Assembly: GCA_047601745.1 (NCBI GenBank)
Contig: JASGIS010000001.1
Location: 3,720,001-3,784,000 of the forward strand
DNA: 64,000 bases
Reading direction: 5' to 3'
Origin: JAKPAM01 sp047601745
GTDB lineage: Bacteria; Pseudomonadota; Gammaproteobacteria; Burkholderiales; Burkholderiaceae_E
Part shown: positions 54,139 to 63,472 of the stretch, piece by piece
Layout: every line of letters starts with the position of its first letter
Position numbering within the stretch: position 1 is the stretch's first letter
The notes under the pieces: generated by a model
What the model saw: the letters and a program-made list of their open reading frames with translations, nothing else
Databases searched by the model: none
What the model was told of the DNA's origin: nothing
Translations under genes and position numbers: made by a program

Positions 54139-57100
54139 TCAAGCCGCATGCTCGACCCACTCCGCCGACAACGACTCCGCCTGCCTCAGCACCGTGTCAG
54201 TCGCTTCTTCCTGCCGGTCCGGCGGGTACCTGTAGCGGCGCAGCAGCGTCTTCACCATCACCCGCAGCTTGGCCCGCACCGTCTCGCGCTTGGCCCAATC
54301 CACGGTGACCGACCTGCGCAGGCTTAGCGTCAGTTCGACCGCAATCTTCTTCAGCGTCTCGTCGCCGAGGTCGCGGACCGCTGCCTCGTTCATCGCCAGG
54401 GCATCATAGAACGCCATCTCGTCGCTGTTCAGCCCCAGGCTATCGCCGCGCTTCGCGGCCTCCTGGAACTTCTTGGCCATCTCGATGAGTTCTTCGATGA
54501 CCTGCGCCGTCTCGACGGCACGGTTGCGGTAGCGGGTCAGGCTCTGCTGCAGTAGCTCGGAGAACTTGGCGCTCTGCACCACGTTGGTCTTGAAGCGGGA
54601 CTTGATTTCGCCCTTCAGCAGCCGCTCCAGCAGCTCGACGGCCAGGTTGCGCTCCTTCATGTGGCGCACGTCTTCCAGGAACTCGTCGGACAGCACGCCG
54701 ATGTCCGGCCGCTTCAGCCCGGCGGCCGAGAAGATGTCAATGACTTCGTCGCTGACGACCGCTCGGCTGATGATTTGCCGCAGCGCGTGTTCCTTCTGCT
54801 CGTCGGTCAGTTTCTTGTCGGTGCCCGCGTGCTTGGTCAGCGCCGCCTTCACCGCCTGCAGGAAGGCCAGCTCGTCGCGGTAGGCCAGGGCCTCGTCCAG
54901 CGTGCAGCACAGGGCGAAGGCCTTGCTGGCGGCCAGCACCGTGTCGGCGAAGCGCTTCTTGCCGTCGTCCAGCCCGAGCACATGGTTGGCTACCGCCGGC
55001 AATAGCTGCCAGGCCTTACTGCGGAACTCGGCGTACTCGACGCCATGCAGCATGTCGTGCAGCACGTCCATCTGCTCTTGCAGCACGGCCAACGCCTCGT
55101 GCGCATCAATGGTCGGCTTGCCGCGCCCGTGGGCCTGCGTGTAGTCGGCCAGGGCCCCCTTCAGCTCGTTGGCGATGCCGATGTAGTCCACCACCAGGCC
55201 GCCCGGCTTGTCCTTGAAAACGCGGTTCACCCGCGCGATGGCCTGCATCAGGTTGTGACCGCGCATCGGCTTGTCCACGTACATCGTGTGCAGGCAGGGC
55301 GCGTCGAAGCCGGTGAGCCACATGTCGCGCACGATGACCAGCTTGAACGGGTCGGCCGGGTTCTTGAAACGCGTCTCCAACCGTTTGCGCACGTCCTTCG
55401 GGTGGATGTGCGGCTTCAGCAGCGCCTTGTCGGAAGCCGAGCCCGTCATCACCACTTTGATGGCGCCTTGCATCGGGTCGTCGTTGTGCCAGCCGGGCCG
55501 CAGCGCGACGATGGCGTTGTACAGGTGCACGCAGATGTCGCGGCTCATCGCCACGACCATCGCCTTGCCGTCCATCACCGTTAGCCGGTTCTCGAAGTGG
55601 GCCACGATGTCGGCCGCTACCTTCTGGATGCGCGGCGGCGCGCCGACCAGTTGCTCCAGCGCGGCCCAACGGCGCAGCTTGGCCACCTTGGCGGCGTCGC
55701 CTTCCTCGTCCTCGGTCAGCTCGTCGACCTCGCTGTCGAGCTGCGTGACGTCGGCTTCCTTCAGCTCCAGCCGGGTGAGGCGGCTCTCGTAGTAGATGGG
55801 CACGGTGGCGCCGTCGCGCACCGCCTGCTCGATGTCGTAGATGTGGACGTAGTCGCCGAACACGGCGCGCGTGTCGCGGTCGCTCAGGCTGACCGGCGTG
55901 CCGGTGAAGGCGACGAAGGTCGCGCCCGGCAGCGCGTCGCGCAGGTGCTGGGCGTAGCCATACCGCACGGCGCTGGCGGCCTGGTACTCGGCGGGCGGCT
56001 CGGCGACCTGCAGCGCCTGGCTTTCGTTGGCCGCCGGCCCGGCCGGCCGGCCCTTGCCGTTGACCAGCCGCGCCTCGAAGCCGTACTGCGTACGGTGCGC
56101 CTCGTCGCAGATGACGACGATGTTGCGCCGGTCGGAGAGCACGGGGAACGTGTCCTCGTCCTCGCCCGGCGTGAACTTCTGGATGGTCGTGAAGATGATG
56201 CCGCCCGAGGGCCGGTTGGTCAGCAGACGGCGCAGTTCGGGCCGCGTGTCGGCCTGCGCCGGTGTCTCGCGCAGCATCTCGCTGGCCGCGGCGAACACGC
56301 CGAAGAGCTGGTTGTCCAGGTCGTTGCGGTCGGTCACCACCACCAACGTTGGGTTGCCCATGTCCGGGTGCGCCATCAGCGCACCGGCCAGGCAGGTCAT
56401 CTCGATGCTCTTGCCGGCGCCTTGGGTGTGCCAGACGACGCCGCCCTTGCGCGTGCCGCCTGGCGCCGAGGCCTTGAGCACGCTCTCGACCACGGCCCGC
56501 ACCGCGTGGAACTGGTGGTAGCCGGCCACCTTCTTGACCAGCCGGCCCTCGTCCTCGAACAGTACGAAGTGGCGCAGGTACTCCAGCAGCAGCTCACGCT
56601 GGCACAGGCCCAGCACCAGCGTCTCGAGCTCGCGCATGACGCCCAGCGGGTTGGTGGCCACGCCGTCGATGGTGCGCCAAGCCATGAAGCGCTCGCGGTC
56701 GCTGGTCAGCGAGCCCATGCGCGCCTGGATGCCGTCGCTGATGACCTGCAGCGCGTTGGCGTGGAACAGGTCGGGGATGTCCTGCTGGTAGGTCTGGAGC
56801 TGGTTCCACGCGGCCCAGATGTCGGCGTCCTCGTCGCCGGGATTCTTCAGCTCGAACAGCACCAGCGGCAGGCCGTTGACGAACAGCAGCACATCGGGCC
56901 GGCGCGGCTGCTTGGGGCCCTGCACTGTGAACTGATTGACGGCCAGCCAGTCGTTGGCCGCCACCTCGGCGAAGTCCAGCAGCCGCACGCGGTCGCCACG
57001 CGTCTCGCCGTCCTTCTGGAACTCCACCGGCACACCGTCCACCAGCCAGCGATGCACCTGGCGGTTGGCGTTGACGAGGCCCGGCACGTTGGGGTTGAGC

Positions 57101-57336
57101 ACGCGGCGCAGCGCGTCATCACGCGCGCCGGGCGGAATGTGCGGGTTCAGCCGCGCGATGGCCTCGCGAAGCCGGCCGACCAGCATCACCTCGCGGTAGC
57201 TCGCGCGCTCGGTGCCAGGGGTCTTGGCATCGGGCGGGGAGATGTCGGGGCCATGAGCAGTGACCCAGCCCAGGCCGACCAGCCATTCGAGCATGGCCTG
57301 TTCGACATGGTCTTCCAGGACCATCGCATTTGCCAT
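54139..57336 (-). CDS. hsdR: Type I restriction enzyme, R subunit HsdR
   Basis: 1,065-residue translocase and nuclease of a type I restriction-modification complex. The N-terminal nuclease core shows LFVNGLPLVLFELKNPGDED; the SF2 motor has HTQGAGKSIEM, VVVTDRNDLDNQLF, CDEAHRTQYG and VAFTGTPV. The C-terminal region binds the methylase. It is the last gene of an hsdM-hsdS-DUF4268-hsdR series on the minus strand, 31 bp after the DUF4268 gene. Confidence 0.95.
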   Translation of the reverse strand: MANAMVLEDHVEQAMLEWLVGLGWVTAHGPDISPPDAKTPGTERASYREVMLVGRLREAIARLNPHIPPGARDDALRRVLNPNVPGLVNANRQVHRWLVDGVPVEFQKDGETRGDRVRLLDFAEVAANDWLAVNQFTVQGPKQPRRPDVLLFVNGLPLVLFELKNPGDEDADIWAAWNQLQTYQQDIPDLFHANALQVISDGIQARMGSLTSDRERFMAWRTIDGVATNPLGVMRELETLVLGLCQRELLLEYLRHFVLFEDEGRLVKKVAGYHQFHAVRAVVESVLKASAPGGTRKGGVVWHTQGAGKSIEMTCLAGALMAHPDMGNPTLVVVTDRNDLDNQLFGVFAAASEMLRETPAQADTRPELRRLLTNRPSGGIIFTTIQKFTPGEDEDTFPVLSDRRNIVVICDEAHRTQYGFEARLVNGKGRPAGPAANESQALQVAEPPAEYQAASAVRYGYAQHLRDALPGATFVAFTGTPVSLSDRDTRAVFGDYVHIYDIEQAVRDGATVPIYYESRLTRLELKEADVTQLDSEVDELTEDEEGDAAKVAKLRRWAALEQLVGAPPRIQKVAADIVAHFENRLTVMDGKAMVVAMSRDICVHLYNAIVALRPGWHNDDPMQGAIKVVMTGSASDKALLKPHIHPKDVRKRLETRFKNPADPFKLVIVRDMWLTGFDAPCLHTMYVDKPMRGHNLMQAIARVNRVFKDKPGGLVVDYIGIANELKGALADYTQAHGRGKPTIDAHEALAVLQEQMDVLHDMLHGVEYAEFRSKAWQLLPAVANHVLGLDDGKKRFADTVLAASKAFALCCTLDEALAYRDELAFLQAVKAALTKHAGTDKKLTDEQKEHALRQIISRAVVSDEVIDIFSAAGLKRPDIGVLSDEFLEDVRHMKERNLAVELLERLLKGEIKSRFKTNVVQSAKFSELLQQSLTRYRNRAVETAQVIEELIEMAKKFQEAAKRGDSLGLNSDEMAFYDALAMNEAAVRDLGDETLKKIAVELTLSLRRSVTVDWAKRETVRAKLRVMVKTLLRRYRYPPDRQEEATDTVLRQAESLSAEWVEHAA

Positions 57337-57367
57337 TGTTGTCGCCCCCCTTTGTGAGTCCGCCGTC

Positions 57368-58315
57368 TCAGGTCAGCGCCTTGACGCGTGGCCTGAACAC
57401 TTCGGTCATTCTCAGCCCCGCTCCTTCCAACCAGGCGAAGTACGCAGGCCATTGCGGCCCATCTTCCAGCGGCGATTCGGCCCGCACCTGGATGATTCGG
57501 CAGGCATGCCCATCGGGCAGTTCTTGCCAGTCGAGCGTCTGCTTCAGCTCGCCCTCGATGGCCTCCTTCTGGGACAGCAACTGCTTGAACATCGACTTGG
57601 AGTTGTCGTGGTCGATGTAGACCTCCATGCCCACCCGCTTTTCGCGTGTGTTCACCGTGGCTGCGAGGTGAACGCCGGCCCGCCCCAGGGCGATGTTGGT
57701 CCAGTGCTGGGGCAGCGGCTTCTGTGTTCGCAAGCCCGAGCCCTTGGCCTGCAACCACGCGGACCAATCGGTCCAGAACTTCAGTTGCCGTTGTTTGGTC
57801 GGCGTCATCGTGGCGGCCGCTCTGGCGTTCTGCTGCCCCGTCTTGGCCCAGTCGTTGGGCTTGACCACGACGTTGAAGCTCGGTGCCATGGGCGAATCGC
57901 CGATTCGCCACAACTCGATTTCCACCGCAAAGAAGTCCAGCTCGTCGGTCGTGTGCTGGTTCAGGAACTCCAGCGCCGCCACATGCTCGGTGCGGAAGGA
58001 CTCGGCCACCCAGATGACCTTGCGCGCGCCCACGCCTGCGGCGTAGGTGAGGATTTGGCCAAGGTGCGTGTGGTTGGTCTTTTCGAGTTGGTTCTCGATG
58101 ATGACCTTGCCGCCGTCGTCGGTGCACAGGATGTCGACCTTGAAGTCACCCACCGGATGCTCGATACCGGCAAGCTCCAGTTCGTTCAGCCCCAGAGACT
58201 CGGCGAGCAGGGTGAGGTTATCGGCCTGTGAAAGCCAAGGCGTGAAGTCGCCGCCCTCATGGGTCCAGGCCTTGCGGAGGGACACGCGCTCCAGCTTGCC
58301 AAGTGAGGATTTCAT
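57368..58315 (-). CDS. DUF4268 protein with PD-(D/E)xK-like N-terminal domain
   Basis: 315-residue protein. The N-terminal half resembles the restriction-endonuclease-like fold: VGDFKVDILCTDDGGKV followed by IIENQLEKTNHTHLGQILTYAAG, with D...E-x-Q in place of the classic E-x-K. The C-terminal half is the DUF4268 region (KFWTDWSAWLQAKG, GMEVYIDHDNSKSMFKQL). It sits inside the type I operon, overlapping hsdS by 4 bp (ATGA), so it is made with the restriction system. Role unknown; accessory nuclease is possible. Confidence 0.75.
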   Translation of the reverse strand: MKSSLGKLERVSLRKAWTHEGGDFTPWLSQADNLTLLAESLGLNELELAGIEHPVGDFKVDILCTDDGGKVIIENQLEKTNHTHLGQILTYAAGVGARKVIWVAESFRTEHVAALEFLNQHTTDELDFFAVEIELWRIGDSPMAPSFNVVVKPNDWAKTGQQNARAAATMTPTKQRQLKFWTDWSAWLQAKGSGLRTQKPLPQHWTNIALGRAGVHLAATVNTREKRVGMEVYIDHDNSKSMFKQLLSQKEAIEGELKQTLDWQELPDGHACRIIQVRAESPLEDGPQWPAYFAWLEGAGLRMTEVFRPRVKALT

Positions 58316-59550
58316 GCGAGGGCGTCCTCCAGTTGGGCTTGGGGTTCGGGGAAGTGCAGCTTGCCGGAGATGAGGCGGGGGAGCAGGGTGTCGCGCAGTT
58401 CCTCCAGAGTTTCAGCACGCATGGAGTTCGTTCGGACGCCATCTCGCAACGCTCTCACCAGTTCGTCAAACGATTTCAACAAGCCGCCAGTCGGTCGCAC
58501 AACATCGAGGCGGTATGCGTTCTCACGATTCAATCCTGGCACGGCCGCATCCGTATTCATGTGCTCCAACCCCAAGCGCTGCATTGCGTAAAAACAGAAC
58601 GTCAATGGTGTCGTTCTGGGCTTCACGTAAAACGTCGTGTCAATTGGGAAGAAGGGCCGGTCTTCCCAGTAAAGCGCCCCGACAGTTCCCTTCCGTCCAA
58701 CGATGACAGAAGGCTCGCCAACAAGCGCTTCGTCGTGATACCCGGTGACACCTCCCGAACCGTATACCGGCACGCAACCCGGCCGGCGGTCAGTCGCTTT
58801 CAAAGCCTTCCCATAGGCGAGTTCAAGGACTTCGCCCAGCCGCGCGACTGTCCACCCCTTCGGAATCAACCCCAGCGCCGATTCCTCGAACTCGGCAGGG
58901 AACAGCGCCGCCGTGGCGGCGTCCATGCCTTCGGGCTCGCGGCCCTCGGCCTTGGCGTGCACCGGGTCAAAGTCGATGAACCAGCTCTTGAACAGGGCTT
59001 GGGCGATGGATTCGAGGGTGCCGTTGGTTTGGCGCAGGAGGTCGATGCGGTCGTCGAGTGCACCAAGCACTGCACCGATTTCCCGCTGGGTGTTTAGCGA
59101 TGGCATCGGAATCCGAAGTGCCTCCAGCACAGGTATTCGCACGTTGCTGACGGTCGAACCCGTTCCCTCACTCCACGAAATCTCGTGCTGTACCTGCGGG
59201 GACTGCAGCGCGAATAGCAAGAAGCGGCCGTCAACAACCTCTGGATTCGGTCGAAGCAGCACCTGACGCTGACCGACGCAACACTCAAGCCCACTCGGAA
59301 TCATGCACACCTCGCCCATCGGCGCTTCACGAGTGAAGACGATGTCGCCAGCAGTTGGCTTTGCCCGCCGTATGCGATGGGCGAAGTGTTCAGCGTCAGT
59401 GAATGATGGTGAACTCAGGTCAAGACGGCCATTCTTAATGTGCTGGTTACGGATGACGATGTATCCCTCGTCCGTCCAAACCGGCGTGCTGTGAGGGCAG
59501 TCCGCAATGAGGCTGCACAGCTCGCGAAGCTGCCTCATTTCAGATTGCAT
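58312..59550 (-). CDS. hsdS: Type I restriction-modification specificity subunit HsdS
   Basis: 412-residue subunit that sets the DNA target. Two variable target-recognition domains are separated and followed by conserved helical spacers (LGALDDRIDLLRQTNGTLESIAQALFKSW split in the centre; LRDTLLPRLISGKL at the end), the normal two-TRD layout. ATG 59548-59550 overlaps the hsdM end by 11 bp and has GGAGG upstream. Confidence 0.93.
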   Translation of the reverse strand: MQSEMRQLRELCSLIADCPHSTPVWTDEGYIVIRNQHIKNGRLDLSSPSFTDAEHFAHRIRRAKPTAGDIVFTREAPMGEVCMIPSGLECCVGQRQVLLRPNPEVVDGRFLLFALQSPQVQHEISWSEGTGSTVSNVRIPVLEALRIPMPSLNTQREIGAVLGALDDRIDLLRQTNGTLESIAQALFKSWFIDFDPVHAKAEGREPEGMDAATAALFPAEFEESALGLIPKGWTVARLGEVLELAYGKALKATDRRPGCVPVYGSGGVTGYHDEALVGEPSVIVGRKGTVGALYWEDRPFFPIDTTFYVKPRTTPLTFCFYAMQRLGLEHMNTDAAVPGLNRENAYRLDVVRPTGGLLKSFDELVRALRDGVRTNSMRAETLEELRDTLLPRLISGKLHFPEPQAQLEDALA

Positions 59551-61138
59551 ACCCCATCCCTCCAAGCTTTTCGCGAATCATCGCGTCCAGCTCCGCCCCC
59601 TTTACCATCTGCTCGGCAAGCTGCGCGGTCAGCCGCTCCATCTTCTCGTTGAACGCCTCGTCGTCGTCGTCCGCTTCCTCGGCGCCCACATAGCGCCCCG
59701 GCGTCAGTACATGCCCGTGCTCGGCAATCTCGGCCAGCTTCACGGCGCGGCAGAAGCCGGGCACGTCGGCATAGGGCTCGTCCGTGCCGTCCTCGCCGTC
59801 GGCGCGCCAGCGGTGCACGGTGGCGGCGATGCGCGCCACGTCCTCGTCGTCGAACACGCGGTTCACGCGCGTGGCCATGCGGCCGAGCTTGCGGGCGTCG
59901 ATGAACAGCACTTCACCGCGCCGGTCGCGGCCGCGCTTGCCACCGGGCACCGCCGCGCCACTCTTGTCCCTGGCCAGGAACCATAGGCAGGCCGGAATCT
60001 GCGTGTTGAAGAAGAGCTGCGGCGGCAGCGCCACCATCACGTCCACCATGTCGGCGTCGACCATCGCGCGGCGGATGGCGCCTTCGTTGTTCTGGTTGCT
60101 GCTCATGCTGCCGTTGGCCAGCACTACGCCGGCCTGGCCGCGTGGGCTCAGGTGGTGCAGGATGTGCTGCAGCCAGGCGTAGTTGGCGTTGCCGGCCGGT
60201 GGCGTGCCGTAGGCCCAGCGTCGGTCCTCCACCAGGCGCTCGCCGCCCCAGTCGCTGATGTTGAAAGGCGGGTTGGCCAGCACGTAGTCAGCGCGCAAGT
60301 CGGGGTGCTGGTCGCGGTGGAAGGTGTCGGCCGGCTCCTTGCCGAGTTCGGCCGCGAAGCCGCGAATGGCGAGGTTCATCGCCACCAGGCGCCAGGTGGT
60401 GGGGTTGGCCTCCTGGCCGTAGATGCTGAGGTCGTCGGCCTTGCCGCCGTGCGCCTCGATGAACTTCTCGCTCTGCACGAACATGCCGCCGGAACCGCAG
60501 CAGGGGTCGTAGACGCGGCCCTGGTGCGGCGCCAGCACCTCGACCAGCACCTTCACCACCGAGGCCGGCGTGTAGAACTGGCCGCCCTTCTTGCCTTCGG
60601 CGCTGGCGAACTGGCCGAGGAAGTATTCGTAGACCTCGCCGAGCAGGTCCTTGGCGTGGTGGCCCGTCTTTCCGTCACCGGCAAAGCCGATGGTGGACAC
60701 CAGGTCCACCAGCTCGCCCAGCCGGCCGGGTTCGAGCTGGGTGCGGCCGAAGCGCTTGTCGAGGATGCCCTTCAGGCGCGGGTTGTCGGCCTCGATGGCT
60801 TCCAACGCGGCGTCGATGCGCACGCCGATGTCCGCCTGCTTGGCCTGGGCGCGGATGGTTTCCCAGCGCGCCGAGGCCGGCACCCAGAAGACGTTGGCCA
60901 TCGTGTAGTAGTCGCGCTCCTCCAGCGCCTCGGCGTGGTCCGCCGCGTCGGGCAGGTAGAGGTCGCCGGCTTCGTCCTTGAAAGCGGCCTCCAACTGCGT
61001 GCGGCGCTCGTCGAAGGCATCGGAGATGTACTTGAGGAAAATGAGGCCGAGGACGATGTGCTTGTACTCGGCGGCGTCCATGCTGGACCGCAGCTTGTCG
61101 GCGGCGGCCCATAGGGTTTTCTTGAGGTCCTGGTTCAT
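59540..61138 (-). CDS. hsdM: Type I restriction-modification methyltransferase HsdM
   Basis: 532-residue N6-adenine methyltransferase. Motif I is YDPCCGSGGMFV, and the catalytic motif IV is LANPPFNISDWG. The N-terminal helical HsdM domain begins MNQDLKKTLWAAADKLRSS. ATG 61136-61138 was chosen because it matches the family start; the upstream open frame to 61453 is not domain-like. First gene of the operon, divergent from the mobilization genes. Confidence 0.95.
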   Translation of the reverse strand: MNQDLKKTLWAAADKLRSSMDAAEYKHIVLGLIFLKYISDAFDERRTQLEAAFKDEAGDLYLPDAADHAEALEERDYYTMANVFWVPASARWETIRAQAKQADIGVRIDAALEAIEADNPRLKGILDKRFGRTQLEPGRLGELVDLVSTIGFAGDGKTGHHAKDLLGEVYEYFLGQFASAEGKKGGQFYTPASVVKVLVEVLAPHQGRVYDPCCGSGGMFVQSEKFIEAHGGKADDLSIYGQEANPTTWRLVAMNLAIRGFAAELGKEPADTFHRDQHPDLRADYVLANPPFNISDWGGERLVEDRRWAYGTPPAGNANYAWLQHILHHLSPRGQAGVVLANGSMSSNQNNEGAIRRAMVDADMVDVMVALPPQLFFNTQIPACLWFLARDKSGAAVPGGKRGRDRRGEVLFIDARKLGRMATRVNRVFDDEDVARIAATVHRWRADGEDGTDEPYADVPGFCRAVKLAEIAEHGHVLTPGRYVGAEEADDDDEAFNEKMERLTAQLAEQMVKGAELDAMIREKLGGMGYAI

Positions 61139-61515
61139 CCAGCGGCTCGCAGTTCTTGGTCTTTTCGGAAGCGACCCTCCCCGGGCAGCCATTCCCCATG
61201 AGCTTACCGTGTAACAGGTGTGTTTCACGGTCCACCGTGGCCGCTTCCGCTGGCCGCACGACACAAAAAGCGCGTGCCTATACGGCTTGTCCATCAACTT
61301 TTTGGAGAAGCCGAAATGAAGCCTCACTTGCTGCCTGAGCAGGCCCTGAGAACGACACACACCCCTGCAATCTGCGATGGCGGGTGTCAAACGCCGGAAA
61401 CCCGCGCCAGTGTTGGCTTTGCGCGGTCCACGGCTTCGAATGAAGCGGTCCACGTTTGTGGCCCTCTGGCCAGTTTGCCCAGTGTTGGCGCGGCGTTGGG
61501 CCTGGGGAGCCAGCG
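61139..61515. other. 377-bp divergent gap, candidate origin of transfer
   Basis: Gene-free region between hsdM and a relaxosome gene set, in the place where MOBF elements such as R388 carry oriT. It contains a 10-bp direct repeat GCGGTCCACG (61423-61432 and 61445-61454, 22 bp apart), an 11-bp direct repeat CCAGTGTTGGC (61407-61417 and 61479-61489), and inverted repeats CACGG/CCGTG (61226-61239) and GCGGGT/ACCCGC (61380-61405). No known nic sequence was recognised. Confidence 0.5.
61423..61454. repeat. Iteron-like direct repeats in the candidate oriT
   Basis: Two copies of GCGGTCCACG with a 22-bp period, about two helical turns, consistent with binding sites for the neighbouring ribbon-helix-helix protein on one face of the DNA. 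The 11-bp repeat CCAGTGTTGGC flanks them on both sides. Confidence 0.6.
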
Positions 61516-61869
61516 ATGAGCGAGCGCAGCCGGTTCATCAAGGTGCGCGTCAGCGAGAACGAGCACAAAGCGCTGCGCCAGCGGGCTGATGCCCAGGGTG
61601 TGACCATCTCAGAGCATGTACGCGCGACGGTGACGGCGGTGCACCAATCGCTGGATGTGGCCGCCGAATTGGCGGCGCTGCGCGGCCAGGTGCGGCAGAC
61701 GCCAGCGCCAGCGGTGACGCCGGGCGACGGTGCTGGCACCGCCCAGCGCGAGATGCTGCTGTTGCTGCGCGAGCTGGCGGCGGCACGCGACGCGCAGATT
61801 CTGGCGCGCGTTAGGGCGCAACTGGCGCCGCGCGCCGGCAACCATCAGCAGCGCGGAGGTGCGGCATGA
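61516..61869 (+). CDS. Ribbon-helix-helix mobilization accessory protein (TrwA/MobC-like)
   Basis: 117-residue DNA-binding protein. The N-terminal FIKVRVSENEHKALRQRADA followed by GVTISEHVRATV is a ribbon-helix-helix pattern seen in relaxosome accessory proteins; the rest is helical. Its position just after the repeats and before the coupling protein and relaxase matches the oriT-trwA-trwB-trwC order. It probably bends oriT and represses its own operon. The stop overlaps the next start (ATGA). Confidence 0.75.
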   Translation: MSERSRFIKVRVSENEHKALRQRADAQGVTISEHVRATVTAVHQSLDVAAELAALRGQVRQTPAPAVTPGDGAGTAQREMLLLLRELAAARDAQILARVRAQLAPRAGNHQQRGGAA

Positions 61870-62201
61870 GGACGCACGACGCTTTCCTGCGCCACTTGCT
61901 GGGCGCGTTTGACCGCGCGGTAGTCTGGACGGTGCTGGCCGTGGTGCTGTCTTCGCTGACGTGGACCGCCGCCTGGGAGCGCGGCCTGGGCCTGCCTGCC
62001 CTGGACGGCTGGCGCGTGCTCGGTCTCGCCTTGCTCGGGCGGGAGACGGACCGCACGGCGCTAACGCTGCTGGTGCTGTGCTGCCTGGTCGGCGCGATGG
62101 GCGCCACGCTGGTGGGCGGCTGGTTGTTCGGCCGCTGGCGACGCCGGGCCGAACTCGACGTGGTGCGCCTGCGCGGTGCCCGGTGGGAGGGCGACCGATG
62201 A
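61866..62201 (+). CDS. Small two-helix membrane protein, probable separate anchor for the coupling ATPase
   Basis: 111 residues with two hydrophobic segments (VVWTVLAVVLSSLTW and LLVLCCLVGAMGATLVGGWL) and a basic C-terminus (GRWRRRAELDVVR). It overlaps both neighbours by 4 bp (ATGA). The next gene is a VirD4/TrwB-type ATPase without its own membrane segment, so this protein probably supplies the anchor. Confidence 0.65.
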   Translation: MRTHDAFLRHLLGAFDRAVVWTVLAVVLSSLTWTAAWERGLGLPALDGWRVLGLALLGRETDRTALTLLVLCCLVGAMGATLVGGWLFGRWRRRAELDVVRLRGARWEGDR

Positions 62202-63472
62202 TGCAAGCGACCTGGGAGCGCTTCTACTCGTGGCGAGTACAAGCGCGCAACCCCGAGCCCGTGTCCGGCAGACACCGGCTCCTGACGCTCGGCGGCATTC
62301 AATGGCCCGCCGAGCTGGAACCCCTTCACCTGCTGGCGGCCGGCACCACCGGCGCCGGCAAATCGACGCTCATCGAAGAACTGCTCGACGGTATCCGGGC
62401 GCGCGGCGACCGCGCCATCGTGTGCGACCCGAATGGAGGCTATCTGCGCCGCTTCGCGCAGGACGGCGACCTCTTGCTGAACCCCTTCGATGCCCGCAGC
62501 GAAGGGTGGACCGTCTTCAACGAGGTGCGCGCGGATTTCGACGCCGACCGATTGGCCGGCAGCATCGTGCCGGCAGGGCATGGCGAGTCGGCGCCGTGGC
62601 ATCACTACGCCCAGGTACTGCTCGCGGAGGTGCTGCGCGCCTTGGTGCGCAGCGGCGAGGCCACCACCGAGCGCCTGTTGCATTGGTGCACCAGCGCGCC
62701 GGCCCGCGAGCTGGGCGCGCTGCTGGCGGGCACACCAGCCGCCGGGCTCTTTGACGAAGGGGCGGACAAGGCGCTGGCCAGCACGAGGTTTGTGCTGACC
62801 GCCCACCTGTCGCCGCACCGGTTCGTCAAGCCCGGCGCATTCAGCCTGCGGAACTGGCTGGAACAGGAAAGCGGTAGCTTGTTCATGACCTGGCGGGCTG
62901 ACATGCAAGCGGCACTTGCGCCGCTGCTGGCAAGCTGGGCTGACATCGCCACGAATGCAGTGCTGACACTGCCGCCTGACCCGACGCGGCGCGTCTGGCT
63001 GGTGCTCGACGAGTTGGCCGCGCTCGGCAAATTGAATGGCCTTGAGGCGGGCCTGACGCTCGGCCGAAAGCATGGCCTCGCAGTCATTGCGGCCCTGCAG
63101 AGCACGGCACAGCTTGACCGGCTCTATGGAAAGGAGTCGGCGACGGTGCTGCGCGTCTGTTTCCGAAACCTCGTCGTTCTGGCCATTGCCAAGAGCGCCC
63201 CGGCCACGGCCGACGAACTGTCGCGCTCCCTTGGGGAACGGGAAGTGTTGCGGCACGAACTGAGCCGCAGCAACGGGGCCAGTGGGCTCGGCGAGTCCCA
63301 GGGCCTCCGCCATGCCCAGGAGCGCTTGGTGATGGCCAGTGAAATCGCCGGCCTGCCGAACCTTACCGGCTATCTGGCGCTGGCCGGTGACGAGCCGGTG
63401 CGCCGGCTGCGCTTGACGCCGCAAGCCCGCGAGGACGTGACCGAAGCCTTCGTCGCGGAGGTCGCATGCTGA
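62198..63472 (+). CDS. Type IV coupling protein, TrwB/VirD4-like ATPase
   Basis: 424-residue ring ATPase that brings the relaxase-DNA complex to a transfer channel. Walker A is AAGTTGAGKSTLIEELL and Walker B is VWLVLDELAALGK; GLAVIAALQSTAQLDRLYG fits the conserved motif after Walker B. It lacks the usual N-terminal membrane helices. ATG 62198 overlaps the membrane gene. Next comes the relaxase, overlapping by 7 bp. Confidence 0.88.
   Translation: MMQATWERFYSWRVQARNPEPVSGRHRLLTLGGIQWPAELEPLHLLAAGTTGAGKSTLIEELLDGIRARGDRAIVCDPNGGYLRRFAQDGDLLLNPFDARSEGWTVFNEVRADFDADRLAGSIVPAGHGESAPWHHYAQVLLAEVLRALVRSGEATTERLLHWCTSAPARELGALLAGTPAAGLFDEGADKALASTRFVLTAHLSPHRFVKPGAFSLRNWLEQESGSLFMTWRADMQAALAPLLASWADIATNAVLTLPPDPTRRVWLVLDELAALGKLNGLEAGLTLGRKHGLAVIAALQSTAQLDRLYGKESATVLRVCFRNLVVLAIAKSAPATADELSRSLGEREVLRHELSRSNGASGLGESQGLRHAQERLVMASEIAGLPNLTGYLALAGDEPVRRLRLTPQAREDVTEAFVAEVAC

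Noticed and set aside
54139..61138. Long plus-strand frames opposite the hsd operon
   Set aside because: Shadows in Val/Arg/Gln-rich composition; hsd motifs are unambiguous on the minus strand.
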